Of a stretch of DNA of 64,000 nucleotides, positions 31,501-42,749 are shown one piece after another; the first letter of the stretch is position 1, and each line of letters begins with the position of its first letter. The DNA comes from Antennarius striatus (taxonomy: Eukaryota; Chordata; Actinopteri; Lophiiformes; Antennariidae). Below the pieces are notes generated by a model that worked only from the letters and a program-made list of their open reading frames with translations, was not told where the DNA came from and made no database searches. The position numbers and the translations under genes are program-made. The stretch spans positions 19,149,001 to 19,213,000 of the forward strand of contig NC_090788.1 in assembly GCF_040054535.1 (NCBI RefSeq), read 5' to 3'.

Positions 31501-33768
31501 TGTAAAAACTTGCAGTCAGTGTCAGTACATAAGTAGGTGTGCATGGCTACACTTTTCATAATAAGTATTGACATTATGTAAATGAACTCCCATTTAAAGG
31601 GTTATATAAATTCTCTTACTATATCATAGTCACATTATGCATGTGTGATATGATTCATTTAGGGATTGACATGCAGAATATAAATAAAATGTAATTTTGG
31701 AACAGATCCAAATCTTGAAACAGTTCTCAATGGCCGCTCCTATTAACAAATACAGTATTGGATCACTACAAGACTGAAGTTTCTGCAAATATCTCACACA
31801 CAAAAGGACACAAAGTGACAGAGTTTGAAATATTGTGATAACAATCATGTTGTTCTTACCGGCCCTTCTCGCCTACAAGAGTAGCGACGTATCCATGCCC
31901 CTTCATGTCATGGACAGTCTCTGTCATTTCTTGCTCATGAAATATGGACAGTAAACCCGGCACAGTTGTAGCAGGGTCAACTAAAAGAAGACATGACACT
32001 TCACAGTACAGTATTGCCTTTGGGGCACACAAAAAAAAATTCTACATCCACATTTAGTAAAATCATTTAAATACTGTCCTAGGGATGAAGCAGTACCAGC
32101 CCTTTGCACATACTGTATATTGCAGTTTCCAAGATCACCTTGCAGAACTTCCATTTTTGGCACGTGTGTGTGGCGATAACAATCTTGTTCACACTACAAC
32201 TCAACACAAGTTATTGAAAATCTGACAGGTAGATGAAACCACTGTGACAACAGCCAACTATACTGGCATTTTCCCTGAAGGAGTCTTCCCAAGAGAATAA
32301 TATACTTCCAGCTACATCTCTCCAAATCTCTAACCAATATTTACAATTTGACTTGGTTTTAAATCTGTCATCTGATTTCTGCCTTCAAAAAGTCTTAAAA
32401 TGCAAATCAAGGAATTCCGTTTCTACACCTCAGTATCAGTTTTTCTTCAGTGTGGGCGTCTGCAACCACTTTCAGATCAATAATACAAGTGCATGTAGTA
32501 TGTCAGGCTTTGAAGAGATATGTAAAATATATCATTATCAATACTACACACTGCTATTATAGAGACTACAAGTTCAGAAATTAATCAACAATGGCAGCAC
32601 CAGCATGATGACACAACTCCATTATCCATTTCCAAACAAATATACCACTGCCACGACATATAATTAAGCTTTTTGTGGACTTAGGAGCCCAAAGGCCTCT
32701 AACAGGTAGTTTGAGGGGTGTGATCCACACGCTACAGTCCGGGGCCTCCGACAGCTCCAACCGGGTTTCTGGCTTTGCCCCGGGGCGCACCGCGCTGAAG
32801 CTGACTCTTTGAAAAGACTCGTCTGAACTGATCAATTGTGCTTCATTCCCTTCAGCCTTGAACTGAACTCTAAACTTCTTGGATGTTCTGGACAAAATTT
32901 AAATTAGTTCCAGAGGAAAAAGAAAAGATTGATGAGACTTGAGAATTGATGGGTACACAAACAAATCAATAAATCCAACTTTCAAAAAGTTACCAGGATT
33001 TTACACAGCGATGGCTTACTCATTCATTAATGAATTTAACTACAGGGAATTTTCAGCAAACAAAGTGAACAACGTGTCTTTTAAAACCACGACCGGGTAA
33101 TTTACATGTATCGGCAATATACTGTATATTTGTTACGTATGGTTTTAGAATTATCAGTACTTTTATGTTTGATAACGATAGCAAATATCACCACTAATAC
33201 ATACCCACTTAAATTATTCCAATACATAAATTGAAGAAACTTCAATATCTTCTTTAAATAGTGTGGTGATTCTACTTTGAAAATGTAAAAATACACGTTT
33301 GGGTAAAAGTGGAACACTAAACTACATAAATGGCCGACATGCTTCTCCTGCACGACCCGCTCGAATGAACACATTTTTACGCATTGTTAGCCGAAGCGGC
33401 TAACTAGAGCAACTGGACTAACTGGGTAAGTTGCTACATGCGACACTAGCAACACAAGACCTAAATAAATTACAATTTCATAGTTTAAGAAAATAATTTT
33501 AAGCTCTGAGCTCCAACTTGCCAGCAAAAGATGTATTACAGTAAATCTCATTATCAGCCATGCTTTACCCAAATCAGTGGGCAGTTGCTGCTGATCTGAA
33601 GGGCAGTGACAGGCTAGTCGGTTGCTATTAGCAAGCAGCTAGCGAGCTAGCATGCAGCCCTGGATGCAAGAACGTCAACCTCAATGCAGACATCATTTAT
33701 GGGTTTTTCACGCGGTCTTTACCTGGCGTAGAAAGGCTGAAGTCGAGGATAAAGTGTTGCATTGCCAT
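27205..33768 (-). CDS. sms: Spermine synthase (11 exons, complete)
   Basis: This enzyme adds an aminopropyl group from decarboxylated S-adenosylmethionine to spermidine in the cytosol, giving spermine. Exons in transcript order are 33723-33768, 31860-31980, 31269-31356, 30633-30697, 30363-30538, 30041-30195, 29625-29714, 29254-29368, 29097-29176, 28459-28574 and 27205-27235. They give 360 residues (human 366). The N-terminal half is the dimerisation domain ([20 protein letters not shown], then GHGYVAT). The catalytic half has [20 protein letters not shown], the GGGDGG nucleotide-binding loop (residues 195-200), and [10 protein letters not shown] with the putative general base Asp273. The C-terminus WVFYTVWKK lacks the human AKP. 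Two introns have U12-type signals. A reversed AATAAA at 27050-27055 lies about 150 nt past the stop. Confidence 0.95.
27236..28458 (-). other. sms: U12-type GT-AG intron of sms (last intron)
   Basis: On the minus strand the donor is GTATCCTTTA and the sequence before the acceptor is TCCTTAATTCTTGTTTTCTAG-like, with TCCTTAAT as branch site about 14 nt from the AG. These fit the U12 GT-AG class. The join gives [15 protein letters not shown]. Copy B keeps the donor (GTATCCTTTT) but its branch site is weaker (TCTTTAGT). Confidence 0.85.
28665..28794. mobile_element. Short MITE with terminal inverted repeats
   Basis: A 130-nt element. The left end is TACAGTAATCCCTTGTTACT and the right end is the near-complement ending GCGAGGGATTACTGTA. 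Such TACAGTAATCCCTCGC termini are typical of a widespread fish miniature DNA transposon. It sits in sms intron 9 (28575-29096). I see no clear target-site duplication by eye. Confidence 0.8.
29715..30040 (-). other. sms: U12-type AT-AC intron of sms
   Basis: Read on the minus strand, the intron starts ATATCCTTTT and ends TTCCTTAACAGTTTGTAC. Both the 5' site (ATATCCTT) and the branch site TTCCTTAAC match the minor-spliceosome consensus. The branch adenosine is about 11 nt from the AC end, as expected. Joining GAG to ATTGACCAG restores [11 protein letters not shown], which aligns with human MVEIDQMVIDG. No GT-AG alternative gives this join. Confidence 0.93.
30041..30195 (-). CDS. sms: sms exon 6, co-substrate binding loop
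   Basis: Encodes [20 protein letters not shown], then [20 protein letters not shown] and [10 protein letters not shown]. The glycine-rich GGGDGG loop and acidic residues contact decarboxylated S-adenosylmethionine in this family. The exon ends at GAG with an AT-AC donor ATATCCTTTT immediately after. Confidence 0.94.
30770..31165. mobile_element. Composite repeat: nonautonomous DNA element with SINE-like insert
   Basis: 30770-30870 begins AGTACCTTGACATAAGAGTT and runs into AATCCGTTTCAGCC; 31125-31165 contains CTAGTGGTGGTGTCCTGAAG. Both ends recur near 35.1-35.8 kb, so they look like the two halves of one element. Between them, 30960-31062, is a SINE-like core (AGAGTGTCCCCCGCCTCTCG ... ATGGATGGATG). 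It lies in sms intron 3, between the exons 31269-31356 and 30633-30697. Confidence 0.55.
32581..32895 (-). other. Unexplained ORF in sms intron 1 (104 codons)
   Basis: An open frame starting [19 protein letters not shown] lies in the sms first intron, same strand. Its 5' two thirds (about 32690-32890) is clearly more GC-rich than its surroundings and reads as plausible protein ([31 protein letters not shown]). It matches no sms exon and no family I recognise. It could be a retro-inserted fragment, an alternative first exon or chance. Confidence 0.3.
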
Positions 33769-33935
33769 GTCGGAGTACAGCTGTCATCCATGCCTGAACA
33801 GCCAGGCTACGAGTATTTATCTGCAAAGACAGAGGGAGGGCCCTGCTTCCAGCGCGCGACGGCTGCCGGGACACTTCCGGGAATGGGCGTGGCTGATGCG
33901 GTGATTGGTGGTGCGGTTACAGAGGGAAGAGACCC
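33769..33935 (-). promoter_or_regulatory. sms: Probable sms promoter
   Basis: Immediately upstream of the sms ATG (A at 33768) the base composition turns GC-rich with several CpGs. It contains an ETS-like ACTTCCGG (33873-33880), a KLF/SP-like GGGCGTGGC (33885-33893) and an inverted CCAAT box ATTGG (33904-33908), and no TATA box. This mix is typical of housekeeping promoters. A (CA)n array begins just beyond it. Confidence 0.6.
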
Positions 33936-33970
33936 TCAATAACAGCGACAATGTAATATACAGTATATGT

Positions 33971-33971
<1 letters not shown>

Positions 33972-34057
<86 letters not shown>
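33972..34057 (+). repeat. (AC)n microsatellite
   Basis: About 42 uninterrupted AC units upstream of the sms promoter. Confidence 0.98.
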
Positions 34058-34060
<3 letters not shown>

Positions 34061-34165
34061 TAATACATATTAATATATATGTATTAAAATGTATACCCTG
34101 TACTGGCCTTCTGGATCACATGTTGCTAATGATTCATGAAGGGAGAAAAGCAGCATTTTCTAGTT

Positions 34166-34190
34166 GTTGTTTTTTTTTTTTTTTTTTTTT
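34166..34190 (+). repeat. Poly-T run
   Basis: About 25 thymines, possibly the poly(A) tail of a minus-strand retro-insert. No body could be recognised. Confidence 0.8.
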
Positions 34191-34802
34191 ATACCTGATT
34201 GCATGCTTCTCGATTTATTCTCAACAGTGATTGCAGCTAAGAAAAGGAAACAGGTAGAGATCTAGAAGATCAAGTACCCTAGAAACAATCGAGACATGAA
34301 GCAACTGCAGTAAAACTTACCTCACTTGACACTGAGGGTTTATAGATCAAATTTATAGGTATGAACTTCTTGGTTTCCTTTATTCTCAGAACAAGCAGAC
34401 AAAGCAACTCGCTCTGAGTTTAAGGAAATAACAACATCTGTTGTGCAAGACTATATTGTGCAGGACACAACTATCCTCCAACACCCTGCAGCTGTCAGCG
34501 GTTTTCACACATAGCTTTGACTAAAGTGTTTTCATTACACTGACATCTTGACTTTCTGTAAGAAACACCTAAATTTTTAAGTGTTATGATGGTTTGTCTC
34601 TCTCCTATCGTTTTTTTCGTCATCATTTTTACAGTAACACACTACTTTCTACAGTACAATATTGTTCAAATAATGCTTTGTTTTAATCTCTGGCAGTTCA
34701 CCAATGACTTTTGCGCCGTGTCACATTGTTCAGTTGACTTGAAATACTTGAATTTGAATACCAAAGTGGAAAAACTGCTGTGTTCTAAAACTTTTAATGT
34801 GT

Positions 34803-34938
<136 letters not shown>

Positions 34939-35103
34939 CAACACAGACAATCCCTCTCATATTTAAATTACATCCGCTTATGTAAATGCAAATGTAAATG
35001 CAAATACATACATGGAAAACTATTGCTGACATCCAGTTAATATTCACTTACTGTAAGTATTTTTAATGTTCGACGTGGCTTAAAGTTTGTAAGCAGTGCA
35101 AAT

Positions 35104-35381
35104 ACAGTAGTATCTTGACATACCAGCGACTCAACAGTTTTTGAGATATGAGCCATTGCTCTGTCCATATTTTTGTTTGAGATACGAGCAGAAATCCAAG
35201 TTACGTGCTTCAGAACACCACCGCTAGTTGGTGGATGGATACAACATCAGCTGGGACCGGATCTCATTCTTTCCCAGGTGTTGTCCATAGAGTAAAGACG
35301 TAGCTCACGTCTGTTTATGACTTTTTTTGTTTCTTTTCATACTTTATCATCCATCCATCCATCCATCCATCCATACATACA

Positions 35382-35415
<34 letters not shown>

Positions 35416-35832
35416 CTGTACATATTCTTCTGCTGTGAAGGTCATGGGTGTTGTTGGAGCCTATCCCAGTGGACTACACGCAGCAAGCGGGGGGACACTC
35501 CTGGTGCATCACTGTGCTACACATACTCTATCATTGTTTACAGAACTTACTGTATATATCATTAATTATGTACAGGTAAAATATGCATGATATATTGGTT
35601 GATAAGAAATATGTTGTTTTTCAGAATTTAGGGGGTTTGGAGCATTTTAGATAGATAGGTAGATATATACTTTATTAATCCCGGAGGAAATTGCACATAT
35701 CCATGTTTTACTGGAATGCATTCAATTATTCTAGTTATTTTAAATGGAGAAAATTCATTTGAGATACAAGCAGATTGACCTACAAGCTCAGCCACAGCAC
35801 GAATTAAACTCATATCTCAAGCTACTACCGTA
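35104..35832. mobile_element. Nonautonomous DNA transposon carrying nested repeats
   Basis: The left end TACAGTAGTATCTTGACATA and the right end (complement of ATATCTCAAGCTACTACCGT) form imperfect inverted termini. Inside are (CATC)n/(CATA)n at 35348-35410, a SINE-like core at 35430-35520 (GGAGCCTATCCCAGTGGACT) and a LINE-tail-like string at 35646-35697 (TTTATTAATCCCGGAGGAAA). The nesting implies successive insertions. Confidence 0.55.
35348..35410 (+). repeat. (CATC)n(CATA)n compound microsatellite
   Basis: About six CATC units followed by about ten CATA units. These often form the 3' end of fish SINE/LINE insertions. Confidence 0.95.
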
Positions 35833-36163
35833 CATTAAAACTTTTCAGTTGCAATGCCACATCTGCTTATTCTTGTATAAGCACATGAAGTTGGTTAGAC
35901 GGGCCTGGAGGCTTGGTATCTCATTTGGCATGTTTCACATGCAGGCTTAAAATGTTCTTGTCTCTTCTACACTTCACTATTGATTATCTATGATGAAAAA
36001 TGTAGAGTAGTTTATTTTGTCAGTCTTCCATTGTGCCATTACAAGTCAAAGTAACATGTGAGATACAGATGAATGTTACATAAATTATGTTATTCTATAT
36101 ATTTACAATATATACATGGATTTCAAAGTCAGAGCAGTAAAACAGTTTTCTGTATTTTTTGGA

Positions 36164-36626
36164 TCAGTGCTCATGCCGTTCTATGTGCTGCCTGTTGATC
36201 TCATTAAGGACGACGTCCATACTGGGGTATTCATCAGCTGTTATTGCCCTGTCATCAAATGGGCTTCCTGCAACACAGCAGTAATACATTATTTACAATT
36301 AATAAAATCAGCAAAGAAATATTTCTGAAAAATCCTATTTGAATTGCTTGCAAATCAATCTAAAAATAGACCATATGCACTGAAAGTTTACAATTTATTA
36401 TTCTAATTGTGAAATTTTTTTCAGTAAAGTAACTTGTCCAAGTCATGCCACATCCACAATGACTCGTTTCACTCACCAATGCTGTTCATCTGGTCTGTAG
36501 AGCCATTGACGAGGAAAGTTGAGGAACTGGTGGAGTTGTTTGAATTTGAGTTTATGGAATGAAAGGATGTTGCTTTAGTTACTGATGATTTCTTGGCAGT
36601 TTTCTGTGTTGCTGTGCGACTCCACT
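36164..36626 (-). CDS. adgrg2: adgrg2 cytoplasmic tail exons
   Basis: Exon 36477-36626 reads [15 protein letters not shown] and a Ser/Asn-rich stretch ([20 protein letters not shown]). The frame would hit TGA right after its end, but the donor GTGAGT at the ATT G junction splices to 36164-36267. That exon adds [19 protein letters not shown] and [14 protein letters not shown] before TGA. The acceptor is CTGTGTTGCAG. Confidence 0.85.
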
Positions 36627-38508
36627 CTGTGAGAAAAAAATCCCATAAAATTGAGACTAAATCTAACAAAATCAATTAATCTCCATCAACCCACATCTAA
36701 TACATTTGAATATTTTATTTTGAAGGACTAAATGTCCATTTTAATGTGTAAGGACTTTAAAAATAGATGAGTAAGTTAATGTGTAAATGAACCGTTAAAT
36801 GAACGCCACAAACCGGAGTTCTCTGGTAGTCTCATTTTGCCACAGCACAGATAGATTCTCCACTGCCTCCTCACATTTTCCTTCAATGCACAGTTGAACA
36901 AAAATATAAAGAAACCTAGAAAAAGAAGCAGAAAAAGAGTTTTTTGATAACACACCAAAAACTGTGTAGAGTGTCATGAATTTGGCAGTCAGTACAAAGG
37001 ACATAAACAAACACATGAAAAAATAAATCGGCATCTACGGTACTTCACAGAGATTCTTTGACTTTATCACAGCAACTTTCAGTTTAAAATGATCTAAATA
37101 AGTTAAAATGATAAATTTAATGTTTTTTCTCCGAACTCATGTGCATAGTGTATGTCAGTCATTGTCATTATTTACACTTATCAACAAATAGTGACAAGAA
37201 CTTTTATGAGAAGTAATGAGAAGAGAAAGAGTAGATAAAACCACCATTTGTTCGGGGTAATTATGCTACTGATGATTACTTGACATAACTTCTCCAGTAA
37301 TGCAGTCATTGTTGGTATGAACTAATGACAGACTATATTATAATGCTGTCTATTGTGCTGTAATTGCTGTGGAACCCTGATGAGTATTATGCTATGATGT
37401 CAAATGAGTCATGTCACCTTGAAAGGAGTTAAAGATGGAAAACAGGTACATGAATGGTAGGTTGACGGGCCCCCAAGCAAAAAAGGCAAAGCCCCAGGTG
37501 AGCCCCAGGAGGAGGGTGATCCCAACCACGCTGCGCGCATCCTGCATTGCGCTCCGGTGAAGTGAATTGTGAGGGTTCTGCTTCTTTATTCGACACAGTT
37601 GCACCATCACGACAATGAACATGATGAAGTTGAAGAGAAAAATGACGCAGAAATACGCGACCACTGCCACATAGAAGGCAATGTCATTCCTCAGCCAGCA
37701 GCTGTGGGGAAGGACAAACATGGAATAATTCTTGCCATTTTTAAGTAAATGCATCTTATTATTTGTGAAATATTTCTAGTTTGTGTTAAACAGTGAACAT
37801 TTAAAAACAGACTCACAAGTCATCACTGGTTCCATCAGGAAACCTTCCATAGGAGACAAGGCCATAGTTATCCTTATCCACGGCAATGACAATGATGACT
37901 ACAATCATCGGGACCCCCCAGCCAACCGACGAGAACCTCAGCATGTAGTGGGACACGTAGCTGTTGAAGACTTTTACAAGGGCCAAGTACATGTGGACAG
38001 CCTCAAGTCCCATCCAGGTGAAGGTGGCCAGCAGGAAATAGTGAAGGAACCAGGCAGTGGAGATGCAGAGGCCCACGGCGTTCGGGTAGAGCGCCAACCA
38101 CGCATCCACGAGGAAGACCAGGTTCAGCAGTAGCAGAGCCAGGCACAGCTGGATTAGGATTTTGGATGGAATGTCTTTACGCAACTTTCTGCAAACATAA
38201 TGGTTTAGAAACATCTCAGTCGACTGCTGTGAAATGTCTCTAGTTTTCTTTATTTTTATTCATTTGCTAATTTTGTCAGATTGATTTATGACCTCAAGTT
38301 AAGAGCAAACAACAATACTAGAGACAAACTTTTTTTTGTTATTGCTTCATATTGTCCAGTAGTGTAACGTCATTCTTTTTGCTAGAAACCACAAAGTTCA
38401 TGAGCCAAGGTGCTGAAGTCAAATATGTGTTTGAATAGAAGAAGAAATGTTTGTTAATGATCCTGTTGAGAAAATTAGTCTTTCACACACGTATATACTG
38501 TATGTATA

Positions 38509-38549
<41 letters not shown>

Positions 38550-41500
38550 ATATATGTACAGTATATGTTCACACAAGGGGCCTGTAGACGAGCAGATATA
38601 TCAGGTAGAGCAACAGGAGCTCCTTCGTGGGACGCCCCCATGAGTAACTTGGGGACGGTGCCTTGCTCAAGGGCATCTTGCCAGTGCTCAGGAGGTGTTT
38701 CTGACGTGGAGTGTCATCGAAGGTCACTCACCCAAAGGACAGGTAGGTGAGGAGGGTGACAGACAAGAAGATGGCAGATACTCCACAGCCAATATATGTG
38801 ATAAAGGTAAGGATGGTGGCTTGAACACGATTAGTTATTGGTTCTCTGGAAAGGTCCTGCAAGAGGAAGAAAAAAACAAAATAAAGGAGTAAAAGCAGAG
38901 ATATATTTATAACTCTCTATCTATGAAAGGTATTGGAAAAAGATCTTCTTACCAGTAGGATAGCAAAACTAGTTAAATGGTTGCAGCTACAAACAGTTTC
39001 CTTGTCTGTGCTGTTTTTAACAAAACAGCCACTTGAGTTCCAACCACCTGTTCTGTCTGTAGAAATAATAAATGATATAATAAATGAACCACATTTCAAA
39101 AAAATTCTATATTTATATTCCAAATATCTGTTTCCACGTTTATTATATTTATAAAATTCGGATTGACATTGCTGGAAAAAAAAACTTACCATTTAATGTA
39201 AAGTCCCAAAAAACACATACAGCCACAAAATTAGCCTGCAGGTTGGAATGAGACACAAGAATTGGTATTGTTCAAGAACCTGCTATGCTACTGTTATGTT
39301 CATTGGGAGTGACAGCTAAGATTCTGATGGTGGCCTATCTGTTTTATGCATTTTGGAAAACAGCCCTACCGGTACAGGCTGTGTGTTCTTCAGGCGAATT
39401 ACAACATCGTCCTGCAGCCCCGTGAGTGTCAGGTTGGCCACACTCGAGCCCAGGATGCCACTGTTAAGTCTGCGTTGTCCCAAAGATCTGTCCTGCATGA
39501 CCATTTAGAGACAAAAAGGTGGTTTACAGTGAAAGCCCATCATAAAAAACAGCAATGTTTTAGTCCACAATTAGAATAATATCTCTCTGGTTTTGAATGG
39601 GATGGCTGAGTGTACAGACCTGGAACACTGTGCTCTTCTGGTAGAAGTTGAACTGGACTCTGGAGACCTGTTGCTGCTGCACTGAGGTGAGGTCCTGTGT
39701 GAGCGAATCAGGAAGTCTGATGGAGCCTTGAGGGATGGAGGAGTCGTTTCTCACGCTCCTTCTGGTCCTGGAGTTCCCATTGACCTGCAACGCACATGAG
39801 ATATGAACAGACACATTTTACTTGTATATATTGAAAATACATATATAATTATCACTAAGTTTTAAAGCCTGTTTTTTCTTTGGGTAGATGACAGTAGACT
39901 ACCATCACGTTTAATTGAGTATGAACATGAATTAATATCCTTGATTTGCTGATTGGTGATGTTGTGTGTCCTATCCTTCACTGTCTTTGCGGAGAAAAGC
40001 ACACCTGCCTAGCAAAGCGTCGCGCTGAAACATGTGTGACGCAATTCTTTGTTGAAAGAATTGTTGAAACGTAGGCCTAATATAGTTATATAAAAGAAAA
40101 AAATGTCACAAAAAAGGAATTTATAAGTTTTGTTTAATAAGATTTTAAGCTATGAGTAGAGTAATCCAATGCCTATTTTTTTCTTTTCAGTATTATTTTT
40201 TTAATTTTGTGATTAACTTCCAGGGAGCCACAGGGGAGGCGCTAAAGAGCCGCAGGCGGCTCCAGAGCCGCGGGTTGCCGACTCCTGATCTAGTTTGTGT
40301 CTTTGAGTAAAAACTCCCTAAAAGACGTGAGCTCAGTCACTCGTTCTGCCAAGAAGAAATGTGTCCGACAAATACTGTGTTTTGAGGAAAAAAAAAATTG
40401 AGGAAAAACATACATCTGTGGTCGTTTCCTGGATGAGGACTAGGAGATCACAGGAGTCAGCAGTTAGGGTGTGTGTAGAGACTAGTGTAGAAATATTTAA
40501 CTCATATTCATACTTAAGTTTAATGTCATCTATTTTTACTGCTTTTATATTTCACCATATTCTTTTAATGTTTTACTTGCCTCTCTGTTTTATTGTTTTT
40601 TTAATTTTCTTATTGATGCTTTTATTGTTTTATTTCATAATGACTCCTTCTCCTCGTCCTCTGCTCTCCTTAACTTTACATGAATAGGCACCATACAAAT
40701 CAACACTGACTGATGGATCTCCATCTGACATGTAGATAAATGTGCAGCATTAATTTGAAGTGGTGAAAAACTGCACTTGCTCAGCTAAAGAATTTGTTAC
40801 AAAATTTGATGCAATACTCCTTACTTTTTTAAAGCTCTACCACATACCTGTATAGTGTTGGGGTCTGAAATGGAAAAAACTGTTTCCTGAAAGTTGGTGC
40901 CATCTGCTGCACTCACAGAAACACCCAAGTCTTGGGCCAGCAAGGATTCAGTTGGATTCGTAAGGACCAGCTTGAATGCCACCGTATCAACAACTCCTAT
41001 AATCCTGTTGAACAATGACAGACATTAACACCAGTGCTTCTCAGGTCCCCTATGAGGCTTTGGAACACTTAAATAAGGGAAAGCATAGAAATGTTTAGGA
41101 TTTTTTTTCTATGAGCTGAATAACAATACAGGACATTTGTTCATTTTCAATATATTTTGATATTTATTGTGTAAGTATTTTATTTGTAACCTGTTGGAAG
41201 AGTTTGACAGTGTCTCTGGAGATGCTCCTAGCAGATTGCTGACGATGTGGATGGACAAGTTTCCCAGCTCCAGGCTGACAGTTTCGCCTGACAAAAGATT
41301 CTCCAGTTCATCAACCAGCTGATCCACCTGACTGGAGTTCAGACTGGACACGTTTCGGGTTAGCTCAAGCAGGGCGCTGGCTTGGCCTTCAGCTGTAGTT
41401 GACATTTAAAAACAGATGCTATGGTCACGCTCCTGCAGAATGATGGCCATCAACTCAAATTTTGACAGTAACAAACCTGATTCTGTGATTGTTGGCATCG

Positions 41501-42686
41501 TTTCTGTGGTGACCAAAACTGATGCATTGGCAGTGGTTGTAGCTGTGTTGACAGTTGTCACTGTGACAAGACCTCCAGTTGCATTGCTTGTAAGAGATGT
41601 AGTTACATTTACGGCCACGGTGGTGGCGTTTAGGGCAGCAGTTGTTGTGCTGGGTGAGGTTGTAGTTACATTAACAGATGGGGTGGTGGCATTTGGGGCA
41701 GTAGATACATTTACGAACAAGGCGGTGGCATTTGGGGCAGGAGTTGTTGTGTTGGGGGAGGTTGGTGTTAGATTAACAGACAGGGTGGTGGCGTTTGGAT
41801 GTGCGGTCGTCACATTTGGACCCGGTGTGGTTGAAGGCTCTGGTTTCGGCTCGAAAACACACTGTTCTTCCAGTATCACAACTACAGTTTCCCCATATTG
41901 ACTAAAAAAAGACAAAATAATATCACTGGTGAAGTCTTGAATAAAGTAGTATGATGCCACTAAGTTTGTAAAGAGTTTGTATTCTAATAAGTCAATACAA
42001 ACCAGTCGAGGATGTTAGATTCTTCTATTATCAGGCAAAAGTTATCTGGCTTTAGGTTAACTTCAACCCATGTCAACTGGGAGTTTAGTGGATTGTCACT
42101 GATTGTTGAATTGCCGCAAATTGCTGTGAAACAAATAAGCAAAAACCCAAATGAGACGATTTAGACGACAGACATTGAGTAATATTGACTTAATTTGGGA
42201 ATGCTGATTTGACTAAAGTCCTGTCAGTTAAATTACTTAAACACCTGCTCGGGTCACGGGTCCGGTGAAGTGGATCTTTTCCTCAGAATCAAACACATTT
42301 GCAACGGCGTTGGACACGTCACATATAGGGACCTTTCTGCTGAAGCCTAAAATCACTGAGCAGCTTTGACCACAAGAATGAAAACATTGGATTAAATCTA
42401 ACCCGACTGCACATGGGAGGCATCTTTCAAGGCTGTTCACAAAAAAAGACTCACTTTGTTGTTGTGCTCCCACAGGTCACAACAGCACTCTGAGAAGAAA
42501 ATTTCATTTTTGTTAAGCTATAAGTTTTAAAGTGTTTAATCAGAGTAATAACCTGTTTGCATTTGCAACTGAAAGGCAAAGAAGTTCTTGATATTTTTGT
42601 TTGTGTTTTACTGAATAAACTCAAGAAGAGTCACAAAAGTTGCTGGATTTTTATATCAGTTGCAGTAATAACAAGGTGACTGGCAG

Positions 42687-42749
<63 letters not shown>

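Noticed and set aside
36469..36476. TGA directly after the adgrg2 tail exon as the protein end
   Set aside because: It lies inside a strong GTGAGT donor, and a good acceptor and in-frame terminal exon follow at 36267. Read-through as an alternative end cannot be excluded.
37783..38133. 116-codon + strand frame
   Set aside because: It is the antisense of the adgrg2 TM2-TM4 exon.
41416..41901. 161-codon + strand frame rich in Val
   Set aside because: It is the antisense of the Thr-rich adgrg2 stalk exon.
42370..42454. Cys-rich frame ([15 protein letters not shown]) as part of the adgrg2 exon
   Set aside because: Including it would leave an intron of about 20 nt after the 42455-42489 exon, too short to splice.
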